Shown here piece by piece: positions 1-6,666 of a stretch of DNA of 9,351 bases (position 1 is the first letter of the stretch; every line of letters starts with the position of its first letter). Source of the DNA: an uncultured Roseburia sp. (GTDB lineage: Bacteria > Bacillota > Clostridia > Lachnospirales > Lachnospiraceae); contig CAMGET010000027.1 in the NCBI GenBank assembly GCA_946055175.1, forward strand, positions 1 through 9,351, in the 5' to 3' direction. The notes beneath the pieces were generated by a model. It made no database searches, was not told where the DNA came from, and was given only the letters and a program-made list of their open reading frames with translations. Both the position numbers and the translations under genes were made by a program.

Positions 1-428
1 AAGGTATCCTGATGACCGAGTAAACGAATATGATCAAAAACCAGGCGGTCACCGTCTGCATAGAGAGCGATTGCCTGACCATGAGTGGCTGAATCCCCGG
101 AAGCATTTTCAATGGTGAGGTTTTTTAAGGTGACATCATGGGTGTCGATAAATACCGAGTAGGAACGGAAGGTTCCTCGTTTCATTCCGTCCGGCATCAG
201 ATAGAAGGCATAGTCATCATAGGTTAAGACGGTTTCACAGTTATTTGCACCATTCCCGATAAGAGTCAGATAAGGACGGTCAATTGTCAGTTTTTCATGA
301 TAAACGCCGGGAGCAATGGAAATTGTAACCGGTTCGGTATTAGAAACAGGAATACTTAATATTGCATCGGTTACGGTCCGAAAATCGGCGGAAGTATTTT
401 CATGACTGGAAACGTAGATGGTCTTCAT
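1..428 (-). CDS. Pectinesterase (pectin methylesterase, CE8), C-terminus beyond window edge
   Basis: The start codon is at 428-426, with an AAGGGAGAA ribosome site at 435-443. The first 142 codons are visible and the rest lies past the left edge. Seen: a GVYHE motif (residues 41-45) after a strand-rich N-terminus, GQAIAL at 117-122, and GHQDT at 138-142 where the window ends. In CE8 enzymes these are the G-x-Y-x-E, QAVAL and QDTL signatures. They supply the two glutamines of the oxyanion hole and the first catalytic aspartate (here D141). The second catalytic Asp (DFIFG) and the Arg (LGRPW) would lie outside. The family removes methyl esters from homogalacturonan in a right-handed beta-helix. 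There is no signal peptide: the protein starts MKTIYVSSHENT, straight into the helix cap. It is therefore probably cytoplasmic and acts on imported pectin oligomers. The family call is secure from three motifs; the location is inferred. Confidence 0.9.
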   Translation of the reverse strand, partial: MKTIYVSSHENTSADFRTVTDAILSIPVSNTEPVTISIAPGVYHEKLTIDRPYLTLIGNGANNCETVLTYDDYAFYLMPDGMKRGTFRSYSVFIDTHDVTLKNLTIENASGDSATHGQAIALYADGDRLVFDHIRLLGHQDT

Positions 429-455
429 ATGGGATTCTCCCTTGCTATTAATGCT

Positions 456-478
456 AGGTGACTCTATTCGAGCCACCT
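456..478 (-). promoter_or_regulatory. 5' stem-loop or operator at the start of the pectinesterase transcript
   Basis: AGGTG-A-CTC, loop TATTC, GAG-C-CACCT forms a 9-position inverted repeat. The only mismatch on the plus strand (A461/C473) becomes a G-U pair in the minus-strand RNA, so the hairpin is complete in the pectinesterase mRNA. It begins about 2 nt after the predicted transcription start and ends 13 nt before the ribosome site. It could be an mRNA-stabilising 5' hairpin. The same symmetry just downstream of +1 would also suit a repressor operator. Confidence 0.5.
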
Positions 479-486
479 TAAGAATA

Positions 487-515
487 ATTATAGTTTTTAA
501 GAGAATAGAAATCAA
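487..515 (-). promoter_or_regulatory. Sigma-A promoter for the pectinesterase gene
   Basis: On the minus strand TTGATT (515-510) and a perfect TATAAT (492-487) are separated by 17 nt. Transcription would start near 480, leaving a leader of about 50 nt. Confidence 0.6.
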
Positions 516-535
516 GGAAACTGTGCCTCCTATTA

Positions 536-564
536 TTGAAAAATGGAAAGGAATTTCATATAAT
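536..564 (+). promoter_or_regulatory. Sigma-A promoter for the debranching enzyme gene
   Basis: TTGAAA (536-541) and a perfect TATAAT (559-564) lie 17 nt apart. The start of transcription would be near 571, so an in-frame ATG at 570 cannot be the translation start. This promoter is back-to-back with the pectinesterase promoter. Confidence 0.7.
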
Positions 565-610
565 ATTATATGCGAATAGCAAGGAAAGCGCATTGCAAGG
601 ATGCAGGAAT

Positions 611-615
611 GAGGA
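611..615 (+). promoter_or_regulatory. Ribosome binding site GAGGA deciding the debranching enzyme start
   Basis: GAGGA lies 5 nt before the ATG at 621. An in-frame ATG at 609 has an AAGGA 8 nt upstream and remains possible. Family members begin only a short way before the GYQVRPG motif, which fits either choice. Confidence 0.5.
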
Positions 616-620
616 ATCAT

Positions 621-2741
621 ATGTTAAGATTTGACCATAAGCCGGTTCGGGGACAGGGATTGCAGCCACTAGATGAGATAGCAGGATACCAGGTCAGACC
701 GGGGTATTATAATAGAAATGGTGCAACACAGACAGAGCGGGGAGTGAGCTTTACCATTCACTCAAGCGGGGCAACGAAATGTACCCTGCTGTTGTATAAA
801 CCGCAGGCAAAGGAACCGTATGCAAGGATTCCGTTTCCGGAGTCTTATCATATCGGTAATACGTATTCGATTTTTGTCTATGGACTTCGCATGGAAGAGT
901 TTGAATACGCTTATCAGTTCGATGGACCATACGATCCGAAAAAGGGATTACTTTTTAACCCGGACAATGTGCTTTTAGACCCTTATGCCAGAGCCGTGAC
1001 CGGACAGCGGAAGTGGGGAGAAAAAGAAAACAACGAAAAGGATTTTGTTTACCATGCAAGGGTGGTAGAAAACAATTTTGACTGGGGAAAACTGACGCAG
1101 TTAGAGCATCCGTTTGAGGATTTGATTATTTACGAAGCCCATGTACGTGGCTTTACGAAACATGAGTCGTCGGGCGTTGAACACCGGGGAACCTTTCAGG
1201 GATTACGCGAAAAGATTCCATATTTGGTGGATTTGGGAATCAATGCGGTAGAATTGATGCCGATTTTTGAGTTTGACGAAATGGAAGGAACCAGAGAAGT
1301 AGATGGCGAGCGCCTTTATAATTATTGGGGTTATAATACGGTCAGCTTCTTTGCTCCAAATACGGCTTATAACTCTGCGGTAGAACACAATCATGAAGGC
1401 GACGAGTTAAAGAGTCTGATTTATGATTTGAAAGCAAATGGCATAGAAGTTATTTTAGATGTCGTATTTAACCATACGGCAGAAGGAAACGAAAACGGAC
1501 CATGCTTTTCTTTTAAAGGAATCGATAACAATATATATTATATGCTGACACCGGAAGGTTTTTACTACAATTTCAGTGGTTGTGGTAATGTTATGAACTG
1601 CAATCATCCGGTCGTATCACAGTTCATTTTGGAATGTCTCCGTTACTGGGTAACAGAGTATCGTGTAGACGGATTCCGTTTTGATCTGGCTTCTATTTTA
1701 AGCCGTGATGAAAATGGTGCACCAATGGAGAATCCACCGATTCTTCGCCAGCTGGCATGCGATTATATATTAGGAAAAGTAAAGCTTATTGCAGAAGCCT
1801 GGGATGCAGGCGGACTCTATCAGGTGGGAAGTTTCCCTGCATGGAGCCGTTGGGCAGAGTGGAATGGCAAATACCGCGATGATATGAGACAGTTCCTTAA
1901 AGGCGACAGCGGAATGGCAGCTACGGCAATTACCAGAATTACCGGCTCCCATGATTTGTATGATCCGAATCTTCGCGGTAAGAGCGCATCGGTTAACTTT
2001 TTGACCTGTCATGACGGCTTTACACTCTATGATTTATATTCTTATAATCATAAACATAATGAGAAAAACGGATGGAATAATACAGACGGAGATAATAACG
2101 GACACAGCTGGAACTGCGGCGTAGAAGGAGAAACAGAATTGGCGGAGGTGGATGCACTTCGCCGCCGTATGATTAAGAATGCTTTTGCAACACTGATGTG
2201 CAGCAGGGGCGCGGCTATGTTTTTGGCCGGGGATGAATTCTGTAATACCCAGTTTGGAAACAACAATGCTTATTGTCAGGATAATCTTATTTCGTGGCTG
2301 GACTGGAGCCGCATGGAGGAGTATCAGGAAATCCACGACTTTTTCCGCTATATGATTGCCTTCCGGAAAAAACATGCGATTCTTCGTAAGACCACCAAGG
2401 CAGCGCTTTGCAAATTGCCGGAAATCAGTATTCACAATGGGTTCCCATGGAATGGCGGAACAGACTACAATAGTAAATTAATCGGCATTATGTATGCAGG
2501 GCGTGACGAAAAAAATGTCAGGGATGATGTGGTATTTTACTGCATGAATGCATATTGGGAACCGTTAATTATGCAGCTTCCCGAATTACCGGCAGGTTTA
2601 CAGTGGAAGGTGTGTGTGAATACCAATTGCGAATATGAGGATGGTAAGGATTTTGAATCTGAGACAGAATTTTATTATCGAAAAACCTTAAAAGTGCCAC
2701 CAAGAACCGTGATTGTACTTGTGGCAGAAACAGGAATTTAA
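621..2741 (+). CDS. glgX: Glycogen debranching enzyme, GlgX/isoamylase type (GH13, CBM48)
   Basis: It hydrolyses alpha-1,6 branches of glycogen or limit dextrins in the cytoplasm. Numbering is for the 706-residue protein starting at 621. Domains: an N-terminal CBM48-like beta-sandwich (GYQVRPG near 22, GVSFTIHS near 41), a GH13 TIM barrel, and a C-terminal beta domain. All four conserved GH13 regions are intact: DVVFNHT (280-286), GFRFDLAS with nucleophile D355, IAEAWD with acid/base E392, and TCHDGFT with D465. The stretch after it (NEKNGWNNTDGDNNGHSWNCG) is typical of GlgX/TreX-type debranching enzymes. Length matches the family. The frame is open back to 570, but that ATG overlaps the promoter. 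The gene stands alone, without glgA, glgC or glgP next to it. GlgX and isoamylase/TreX specificity cannot be told apart here. Confidence 0.93.
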   Translation: MLRFDHKPVRGQGLQPLDEIAGYQVRPGYYNRNGATQTERGVSFTIHSSGATKCTLLLYKPQAKEPYARIPFPESYHIGNTYSIFVYGLRMEEFEYAYQFDGPYDPKKGLLFNPDNVLLDPYARAVTGQRKWGEKENNEKDFVYHARVVENNFDWGKLTQLEHPFEDLIIYEAHVRGFTKHESSGVEHRGTFQGLREKIPYLVDLGINAVELMPIFEFDEMEGTREVDGERLYNYWGYNTVSFFAPNTAYNSAVEHNHEGDELKSLIYDLKANGIEVILDVVFNHTAEGNENGPCFSFKGIDNNIYYMLTPEGFYYNFSGCGNVMNCNHPVVSQFILECLRYWVTEYRVDGFRFDLASILSRDENGAPMENPPILRQLACDYILGKVKLIAEAWDAGGLYQVGSFPAWSRWAEWNGKYRDDMRQFLKGDSGMAATAITRITGSHDLYDPNLRGKSASVNFLTCHDGFTLYDLYSYNHKHNEKNGWNNTDGDNNGHSWNCGVEGETELAEVDALRRRMIKNAFATLMCSRGAAMFLAGDEFCNTQFGNNNAYCQDNLISWLDWSRMEEYQEIHDFFRYMIAFRKKHAILRKTTKAALCKLPEISIHNGFPWNGGTDYNSKLIGIMYAGRDEKNVRDDVVFYCMNAYWEPLIMQLPELPAGLQWKVCVNTNCEYEDGKDFESETEFYYRKTLKVPPRTVIVLVAETGI

Positions 2742-2786
2742 AAGAGAGGGCTTGCTGTAACGATGAGGTTACAACAAGCCCCTTTG
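2741..2786. terminator. Shared hairpin terminator between convergent genes
   Basis: GGGCTTG-C-TGTAAC (2748-2761), loop GATGAG, GTTACA-A-CAAGCCC (2768-2781). The plus strand has one C/A mismatch. In minus-strand RNA that position is a G-U pair and the stem is followed by UCUCUUUU, so the better terminator is the one for the XRE gene. In the plus direction the tail is CUUUG, which is weaker, but the hairpin directly follows the debranching gene stop codon. Confidence 0.8.
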
Positions 2787-2809
2787 TGCATACACTTTTT
2801 CAGTATGTA

Positions 2810-3148
2810 TTAGCGCTTTTTACGCTGATTCTGGTAGAGACTTTCTGAGATTGCTACAAGAGCCTGCCTCATGTCAGGACTCAAACCGCGGTAATTGCTG
2901 ATTAGAACTCCTTCATCATGAGAACAGCCCAGGTCTCTGTGGTGCCTTATGCTTGTACGACCAACCAGATAATCTGCACTGGAATGAAAAAACTCAGCAA
3001 TTTTGCAAAGCATTTCACAGTCCGGCATTCGGCGGTTAGTGACATAACCGTTTGCTGTGTTGTAATCAATGTGCAGGCAGTCTGCAAACTCCTTCTGGGT
3101 CATATTCTGGTCCTCTAAAAGAACCGTAAGTCGTGTTCCTAGGTCCAT
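2810..3148 (-). CDS. XRE-family helix-turn-helix transcriptional regulator, 112 aa
   Basis: A small cytoplasmic DNA-binding protein. Residues about 4-63 form a complete HTH_3 domain: LTVLLEDQNMTQKEFADCL is the start of helix 1 through helix 2, YNTANGYVTNRRMPD covers the recognition helix and its wing, and the domain ends in FFHSSADYLVGR, the usual close of the Cro/C1 fold. The remaining ~45 residues (YRGLSPDMRQALVAISESL) look like a short helical tail, possibly for dimerisation, with a basic end. No metal, peptidase or sensor domain is visible. The start at 3148 has an AAAGGAG site 7 nt upstream. It is transcribed alone or with the SDR gene 125 bp upstream on the same strand. The target is unknown. 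An inverted repeat over its ribosome site suggests autoregulation. No phage or toxin partner is adjacent. Confidence 0.88.
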   Translation of the reverse strand: MDLGTRLTVLLEDQNMTQKEFADCLHIDYNTANGYVTNRRMPDCEMLCKIAEFFHSSADYLVGRTSIRHHRDLGCSHDEGVLISNYRGLSPDMRQALVAISESLYQNQRKKR

Positions 3149-3149
3149 A

Positions 3150-3183
3150 AAAATGCTCCTTTCATAATTGATAAGAGCATTTT
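3150..3183 (-). repeat. Inverted repeat over the XRE gene leader and ribosome site
   Basis: AAAATGCTC (3150-3158) and GAGCATTTT (3175-3183) are perfect 9-bp arms separated by 16 nt. The GAG of the Shine-Dalgarno sequence lies inside one arm. It may be an operator for self-repression, or an RNA hairpin that hides the ribosome site. Confidence 0.45.
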
Positions 3184-3208
3184 ATAAAAGAAAACCCGAA
3201 AAACCGGG
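3184..3208 (-). terminator. Possible weak terminator after the SDR gene
   Basis: On the minus strand CCCG-GTTTTT-CGGG is followed by TTTTCTTTTA. The stem is only 4 G/C pairs, so this would be a leaky stop between the SDR gene and the XRE gene. The rest of 3149-3273 shows no gene and no convincing promoter. Confidence 0.3.
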
Positions 3209-3273
3209 AAATCACGCGAAACGCAAAAATATTTATTCGAAATTCTTAGAATATGAGACAAAAGTAGTGAGAA

Positions 3274-4005
3274 TCAGGTACAACCTCCATCAAAAGTGAT
3301 AATCTGCCCGGTTAAATAGGCAGAAGTATCTGCCAGTCTAAGGACCAGTTCTGCGACTTCTTCCGGCGTGCCGAATCTTCCAACAGGAATTTCTTCTGTC
3401 AAAGCGGTTCGTTCTTCCTCGGAAAAGCAGGCATTCATTTGTGTATCAATGCAGCCACAGGCAATGGCATTTACCTGGATGTTACTTGGAGCCAGTTCCT
3501 TTGCCAGTGCTTTGGTAAAAGAATTGATACCACCTTTGCAGGCTGAGTAAGCTACTTCACAGGAAGCACCCACGTTGCCCCATACGGAAGAAATGTTAAT
3601 GATTTTACCGGCTTTTTTGTGAAGCATATAAGGAATCGCAAGCTTGCTGGTGGAAAATGCAGAGGTTAAGTTAGTGGCGACAATCCGGTTCCAATCATCA
3701 ATACTCATGTCGGTAAGAAGACCGACGTAGGAAATACCGGCATTATTAATCAGAATATCAATACCTCCAAAACGATTTTGAATCTCTTCAAATAACTGAG
3801 TGACATAACCATAATCTGAGATATCACCGACACTTGTCAGCACGTCTGTCTTATAAAGTGTCTGTAGTCTCTGTGCAAGTATTTGCAAATTTGATGCTGA
3901 TTTTGAACAGGTAATCACTAGTTGATAACCGTTTTTTGCAAAAACTTCCGCTATGGCACGACCGATTCCACGGGAGGCACCGGTAATAAGTATTGTTTGT
4001 TTCAT
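3274..4005 (-). CDS. SDR-family NADPH-dependent reductase, probable EF-P 5-aminopentanone reductase (YmfI-like) or FabG paralogue
   Basis: A classical short-chain dehydrogenase of normal length (243 aa). Seen: cofactor motif TGASRGIG (8-15), D61 for the adenine ring, NNAG (87-90), and the catalytic tetrad N112, S140, Y153, K157 (YSACK). The last residues (FDGGCT) complete the fold. The cofactor is probably NADPH, judged from the Ser-Arg in the glycine loop. No acyl carrier protein or other fab gene is adjacent, which argues against a main FabG. The run ISSVWGNVGASCEVAYSA resembles, from memory, the family that reduces 5-aminopentanone on elongation factor P (Bacillus YmfI). Most relatives have a Pro-Gly after VNAIA, whereas this protein has Cys-Gly (C183-G184). 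The start at 4005 is supported by AAGGAG 8 nt upstream. SDR is certain; the EF-P role is a moderate inference and a general ketoreductase is the alternative. Confidence 0.88.
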   Translation of the reverse strand: MKQTILITGASRGIGRAIAEVFAKNGYQLVITCSKSASNLQILAQRLQTLYKTDVLTSVGDISDYGYVTQLFEEIQNRFGGIDILINNAGISYVGLLTDMSIDDWNRIVATNLTSAFSTSKLAIPYMLHKKAGKIINISSVWGNVGASCEVAYSACKGGINSFTKALAKELAPSNIQVNAIACGCIDTQMNACFSEEERTALTEEIPVGRFGTPEEVAELVLRLADTSAYLTGQIITFDGGCT

Positions 4006-4052
4006 ATAAAAATCTCCTTGTTTTCCGAAGAAAAAATCTTTTTAAAAAGTAC

Positions 4053-4081
4053 TAGACAGTTTTGTAAATTTATGCTAACAT
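4053..4081 (+). promoter_or_regulatory. Possible promoter for tRNA-Pro
   Basis: TAGACA (4053-4058, 5 of 6) and TAACAT (4076-4081, 4 of 6) are 17 nt apart, giving a start about 30 nt before the tRNA. An alternative is TTGTAA (4062-4067) with TATAAG (4083-4088) at a short 15-nt spacing. Confidence 0.35.
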
Positions 4082-4100
4082 ATATAAGCATGATTTGCAA
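4072..4100 (-). promoter_or_regulatory. Possible promoter for the SDR gene
   Basis: On the minus strand TTGCAA (4100-4095) and TAGCAT (4077-4072) are 17 nt apart, with a TG one base before the -10 (extended -10). Each box matches 4 of 6 consensus bases. It overlaps the presumed tRNA promoter on the other strand. Confidence 0.3.
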
Positions 4101-4118
4101 AGGAAATAAAAATTATAA

Positions 4119-4192
<74 letters not shown>

Positions 4193-4201
4193 CTGAAATT
4201 G

Positions 4202-4232
4202 GATGATAACGAATAAGTTATCATCTTTTTTT
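4202..4232 (+). terminator. Intrinsic terminator of tRNA-Pro
   Basis: GATGATAAC (4202-4210), loop GAATAA, GTTATCATC (4217-4225) gives a perfect 9-bp stem followed by seven T residues (4226-4232). The T run touches the stop codon of the convergent AraC gene. In the minus direction the hairpin lacks a U tail, so the AraC transcript may run on into antisense of the tRNA. Confidence 0.9.
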
Positions 4233-5088
4233 ATTCTATCGGAGGAAGAACAGATGCTTTCTCTGTCTGTAAACTCTTATAATATTCCATCGGTGTCATC
4301 CGGTATTCTTTTTTGAACGCCCGGAAAAAATGATTATACCCTCCAAAACCTCCCAATTCATATACTTCACGAATCGGCATGCCTTGCTCAATATATTTGC
4401 AACAGAGGTCTAAGCGTGCTTTTACAATATAGGCATGGAGAGTCTGGCCGGTCATTTTTTTGAATTCACGGCAGATGTGATAACGACTGACAAAGAATTC
4501 CTGCTCCAACTGTTCCAGAGTTAAATCTTCGGATAGGTGCAAATGAATATAGCGAAAAATATCATCCATCAAAAGGTGCTTGCGTTTACGGCTCCGATGT
4601 ACTTTGTCGGCATTAATACAAGCCCGCATGGTCAGAACTAAAGCCATGGTCACAAGACTTTTCTCATAGAGTGCATAGCCGAATTCAGCATGGTCAGGAG
4701 AGAGTGCAACCAGATTTAGCGTAATATTCTTGATTAGCATAGAAAGATTACTTCCTGCTCTAAGAATTCGAATTTGAAAAGGTACAAACTGAAAAGCGGC
4801 CAGAAGATCGGTTTCTTTATCGGAGAGTGCTGCCAGATATTCGGGGAGAACACGTAGTTCCAGTATTTCTAATTGGTGACGTCCGCCACGAAAGTGCAGG
4901 GTAGTTTTAGCGTTCGGTTTTAAAATAATCATGTCTTCGGTAGAACAGAACTGCAAATCATTCCCAACTTCAAGTTGGCAGGTCCCCTTTGAAAGATACA
5001 TAATCATATAATATCTCCCGGAGGCAAATTGTCGGGTTACTGCCTCATTAAATGTGTAACTGGAGGCGGAATAGCTTTTTTTCTTCAT
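4231..5088 (-). CDS. AraC-family transcriptional regulator
   Basis: A 285-residue ligand-responsive activator/repressor. The N-terminal half (about 10-110) looks like the cupin-type AraC sensor fold, with alternating strands such as YYMIMYLSKGTCQLEVG and DMIILKPNAKTTLHF. A helical linker follows at about 112-165. The C-terminal 100 residues are the double helix-turn-helix: MDDIFRYIHLHL opens it, FFVSRYHICREFKKMTG (199-214) is the first recognition unit, and IREVYELGGFGGYNHFFRAFKKEYRMTPMEYY (239-270) is the second with the family signature, so DNA binding should be intact. It is divergent from the GPH symporter gene with a 184-bp gap, the usual layout for a local regulator of a catabolic operon. 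A weak AGGG ribosome site lies 4 nt before the ATG. The inducer is unknown and is presumably the substrate of the adjacent operon or a product of it. Confidence 0.92.
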   Translation of the reverse strand: MKKKSYSASSYTFNEAVTRQFASGRYYMIMYLSKGTCQLEVGNDLQFCSTEDMIILKPNAKTTLHFRGGRHQLEILELRVLPEYLAALSDKETDLLAAFQFVPFQIRILRAGSNLSMLIKNITLNLVALSPDHAEFGYALYEKSLVTMALVLTMRACINADKVHRSRKRKHLLMDDIFRYIHLHLSEDLTLEQLEQEFFVSRYHICREFKKMTGQTLHAYIVKARLDLCCKYIEQGMPIREVYELGGFGGYNHFFRAFKKEYRMTPMEYYKSLQTEKASVLPPIE

Positions 5089-5112
5089 AAGTCCCTATGC
5101 CTTTCGTCAAAA

Positions 5113-5189
5113 TGCACATAATCACATATCTAGAATATCACTTTTGCACAAATATTACAATATGTCAATTTAAGATAGTTCTAGTGCAA
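5113..5189. promoter_or_regulatory. Candidate AraC operator sites: repeated TGCACA
   Basis: TGCACA occurs at 5113-5118 and 5145-5150 in the same orientation, 32 bp apart (about three helical turns). TTGCAC (5144-5149) is mirrored by GTGCAA at 5184-5189. The first lies just past the AraC transcription start, the second inside the AraC promoter, and the third about 45 bp upstream of the presumed symporter start. This fits self-repression plus activation of the operon. Confidence 0.35.
5132..5160 (-). promoter_or_regulatory. Possible extended -10 promoter for the AraC gene
   Basis: On the minus strand TTGTAA (5160-5155) and TATTCT (5137-5132) lie 17 nt apart, with TGA directly before the -10 box. 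The start of transcription would be near 5125. Confidence 0.4.
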
Positions 5190-5220
5190 GAAATGGATAT
5201 GTAATGTTTTTTGCAGCGTT

Positions 5221-5226
5221 TATAAT
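5221..5226 (+). promoter_or_regulatory. -10 box of the symporter-hydrolase-reductase operon
   Basis: A perfect TATAAT lies 46 nt before the symporter ATG. At 17 nt upstream there is only TATGTA (5198-5203), a poor -35. An activator-dependent promoter is likely, in line with the divergent AraC gene. Confidence 0.45.
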
Positions 5227-5272
5227 CAAATTATCAAAAGACGTTTTATTACACGAAAGGAGAAGTTTAGTA

Positions 5273-6658
5273 ATGAAAAAAGAAGTAAGAAAATTTTCAA
5301 TGCTGGACAAAATCGGTTACACCCTTGGTGACATGGGATGTTGTTGTACAGAACAGTTCCGTTCTGCGTATCTGTCTGTATTCTATACCTTAGTATTACA
5401 GGTAAACCCGGCACATTCCGCCATTTTGTTCTTAACCACAAAAATCTGGGATGCTATCAATGACCCAATTATCGGAGCTTTGGTAGACAGCAGAAAAGAT
5501 AATGGAAAAGGGAAATTCATTCCTTGGATTCGTGCCTTTGCGCTTCCGATGGCGGTGACCTGTGTGCTTGGTTTTGCAAATATCAGAGACTGGGCATACG
5601 GTGCAAAATTAATCTACATGTTTGTTACATATGTTGTTTATGAAATCCTTTATACCTGTGTAAATGTTCCATACGGAAGTTTATCAAGCGTAATGACTGA
5701 TGATGTAAATCAGAGAACAGACCTTTCCCGTTACAGAAGCTTGGGAGGTACTATCTTTATGACCGTTGCTGTTATCATTGGACCTTTATTCTTATACAAG
5801 GATAACCAGCCGGTACCGGAAAGATTCGTTATTTTATCTGCAGCTTTTGCAGCAGTTGGTTTTGTGTGCTTAATGCTGACAAGTTTCTGGTGTAAGGAAC
5901 GTATCGTTGCAGAACCGATTGTAAAAGAAGAAAAGCAGAAGATTAATTATCTGGAAGTAATCAAAGAAATCGGTAAAAACAGAGCACTTATCGGATGTAT
6001 GCTTGCAAGCTTTATCGGTATGGTAGGTGCCAGTGTTGTGAATGGCTTAAATACCTACTTATATAAGGACTATTTCGGAAACGTAAAGTTATCTGCAATG
6101 TCAGGTATGTTAAGTGTGCTCTGGTCTTTAATCGCATTCGTTGGTATTAAATTCGTTGCTAAGAAGTTTGGTAAGAAAGAATGGATTATGTATAGTGCTA
6201 CGTTCTCTGTAATCGTATATGCTATTCTTCATTTCTTCCCGATTACAGATGGTATGACATTTATCATTGTAAATGGTATCTGCTACCTTGGTGTATGTGG
6301 CTTCCAGGTACTGATTTGGGCACTTGTAAATGACTCTATTGATTACCACGAATTAATACATGGTAAGAGAAACGAAGGTATTGTATACTCCGCATATTCC
6401 TTTGTTCGTAAATTAGCAAATGCAGTTTCTGCAAGTTTGGCAAACTTTGCCCTCGTTTGGATTGGATATGATTATACTGCAACAACTCAGACTGCAGAAG
6501 TTACAAAGAGCATTTGGAGCGGTTATACAACTCTTTATGTAGTAGGTTATCTTGCAGCAGTTCTTGTAATGAAATTTGTTTATCCGTTAACAAAAGAAAA
6601 AACACAGGAAATGATTGACACCTTAGCAAAGAGACGTGCGGAGAAAAATGAGGCATAA
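5273..6658 (+). CDS. GPH-family glycoside/hexuronide:cation symporter (MFS)
   Basis: A 461-residue inner-membrane secondary transporter of the glycoside-pentoside-hexuronide family (MelB, UidB, XynB relatives). Seen: about twelve hydrophobic segments, and KIWDAINDPIIGALVDSR at 57-74 with the Asp pair D60/D64 that matches the cation-site aspartates of helix II in MelB. NVPYGSLSSVMTDD is at 131-144, and SIDYHELIHGKRNEG at 355-369, the family's late cytoplasmic signature. The frame is open to an ATG at 5204, but that lies upstream of the TATAAT. AAAGGAG at 5256-5262, 10 nt before 5273, fixes the start. It is the first gene of the operon; the hydrolase starts 8 nt after its stop. Family substrates are mostly galactosides, xylosides or glucuronides, and residues alone do not settle which. 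The context (ester hydrolase plus ene-reductase) suggests a conjugated or esterified molecule. Confidence 0.93.
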   Translation: MKKEVRKFSMLDKIGYTLGDMGCCCTEQFRSAYLSVFYTLVLQVNPAHSAILFLTTKIWDAINDPIIGALVDSRKDNGKGKFIPWIRAFALPMAVTCVLGFANIRDWAYGAKLIYMFVTYVVYEILYTCVNVPYGSLSSVMTDDVNQRTDLSRYRSLGGTIFMTVAVIIGPLFLYKDNQPVPERFVILSAAFAAVGFVCLMLTSFWCKERIVAEPIVKEEKQKINYLEVIKEIGKNRALIGCMLASFIGMVGASVVNGLNTYLYKDYFGNVKLSAMSGMLSVLWSLIAFVGIKFVAKKFGKKEWIMYSATFSVIVYAILHFFPITDGMTFIIVNGICYLGVCGFQVLIWALVNDSIDYHELIHGKRNEGIVYSAYSFVRKLANAVSASLANFALVWIGYDYTATTQTAEVTKSIWSGYTTLYVVGYLAAVLVMKFVYPLTKEKTQEMIDTLAKRRAEKNEA

Positions 6659-6666
6659 GATAGAAA

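Noticed and set aside
2034..2435. Minus-strand open frame of 133 codons inside the debranching enzyme gene
   Set aside because: It lies opposite a fully conserved GH13 catalytic region, has no ribosome site and resembles no family; a shadow of the coding strand.
3127..3180. Small upstream reading frame starting at ATGCTC that overlaps the XRE start codon
   Set aside because: 13 codons with no ribosome site; more simply explained as the arm of the inverted repeat.
5204..5272. Extended N-terminus of the symporter
   Set aside because: The ATG at 5204 is upstream of the TATAAT at 5221 and has no ribosome site; AAAGGAG before 5273 is much better and fits family N-termini.
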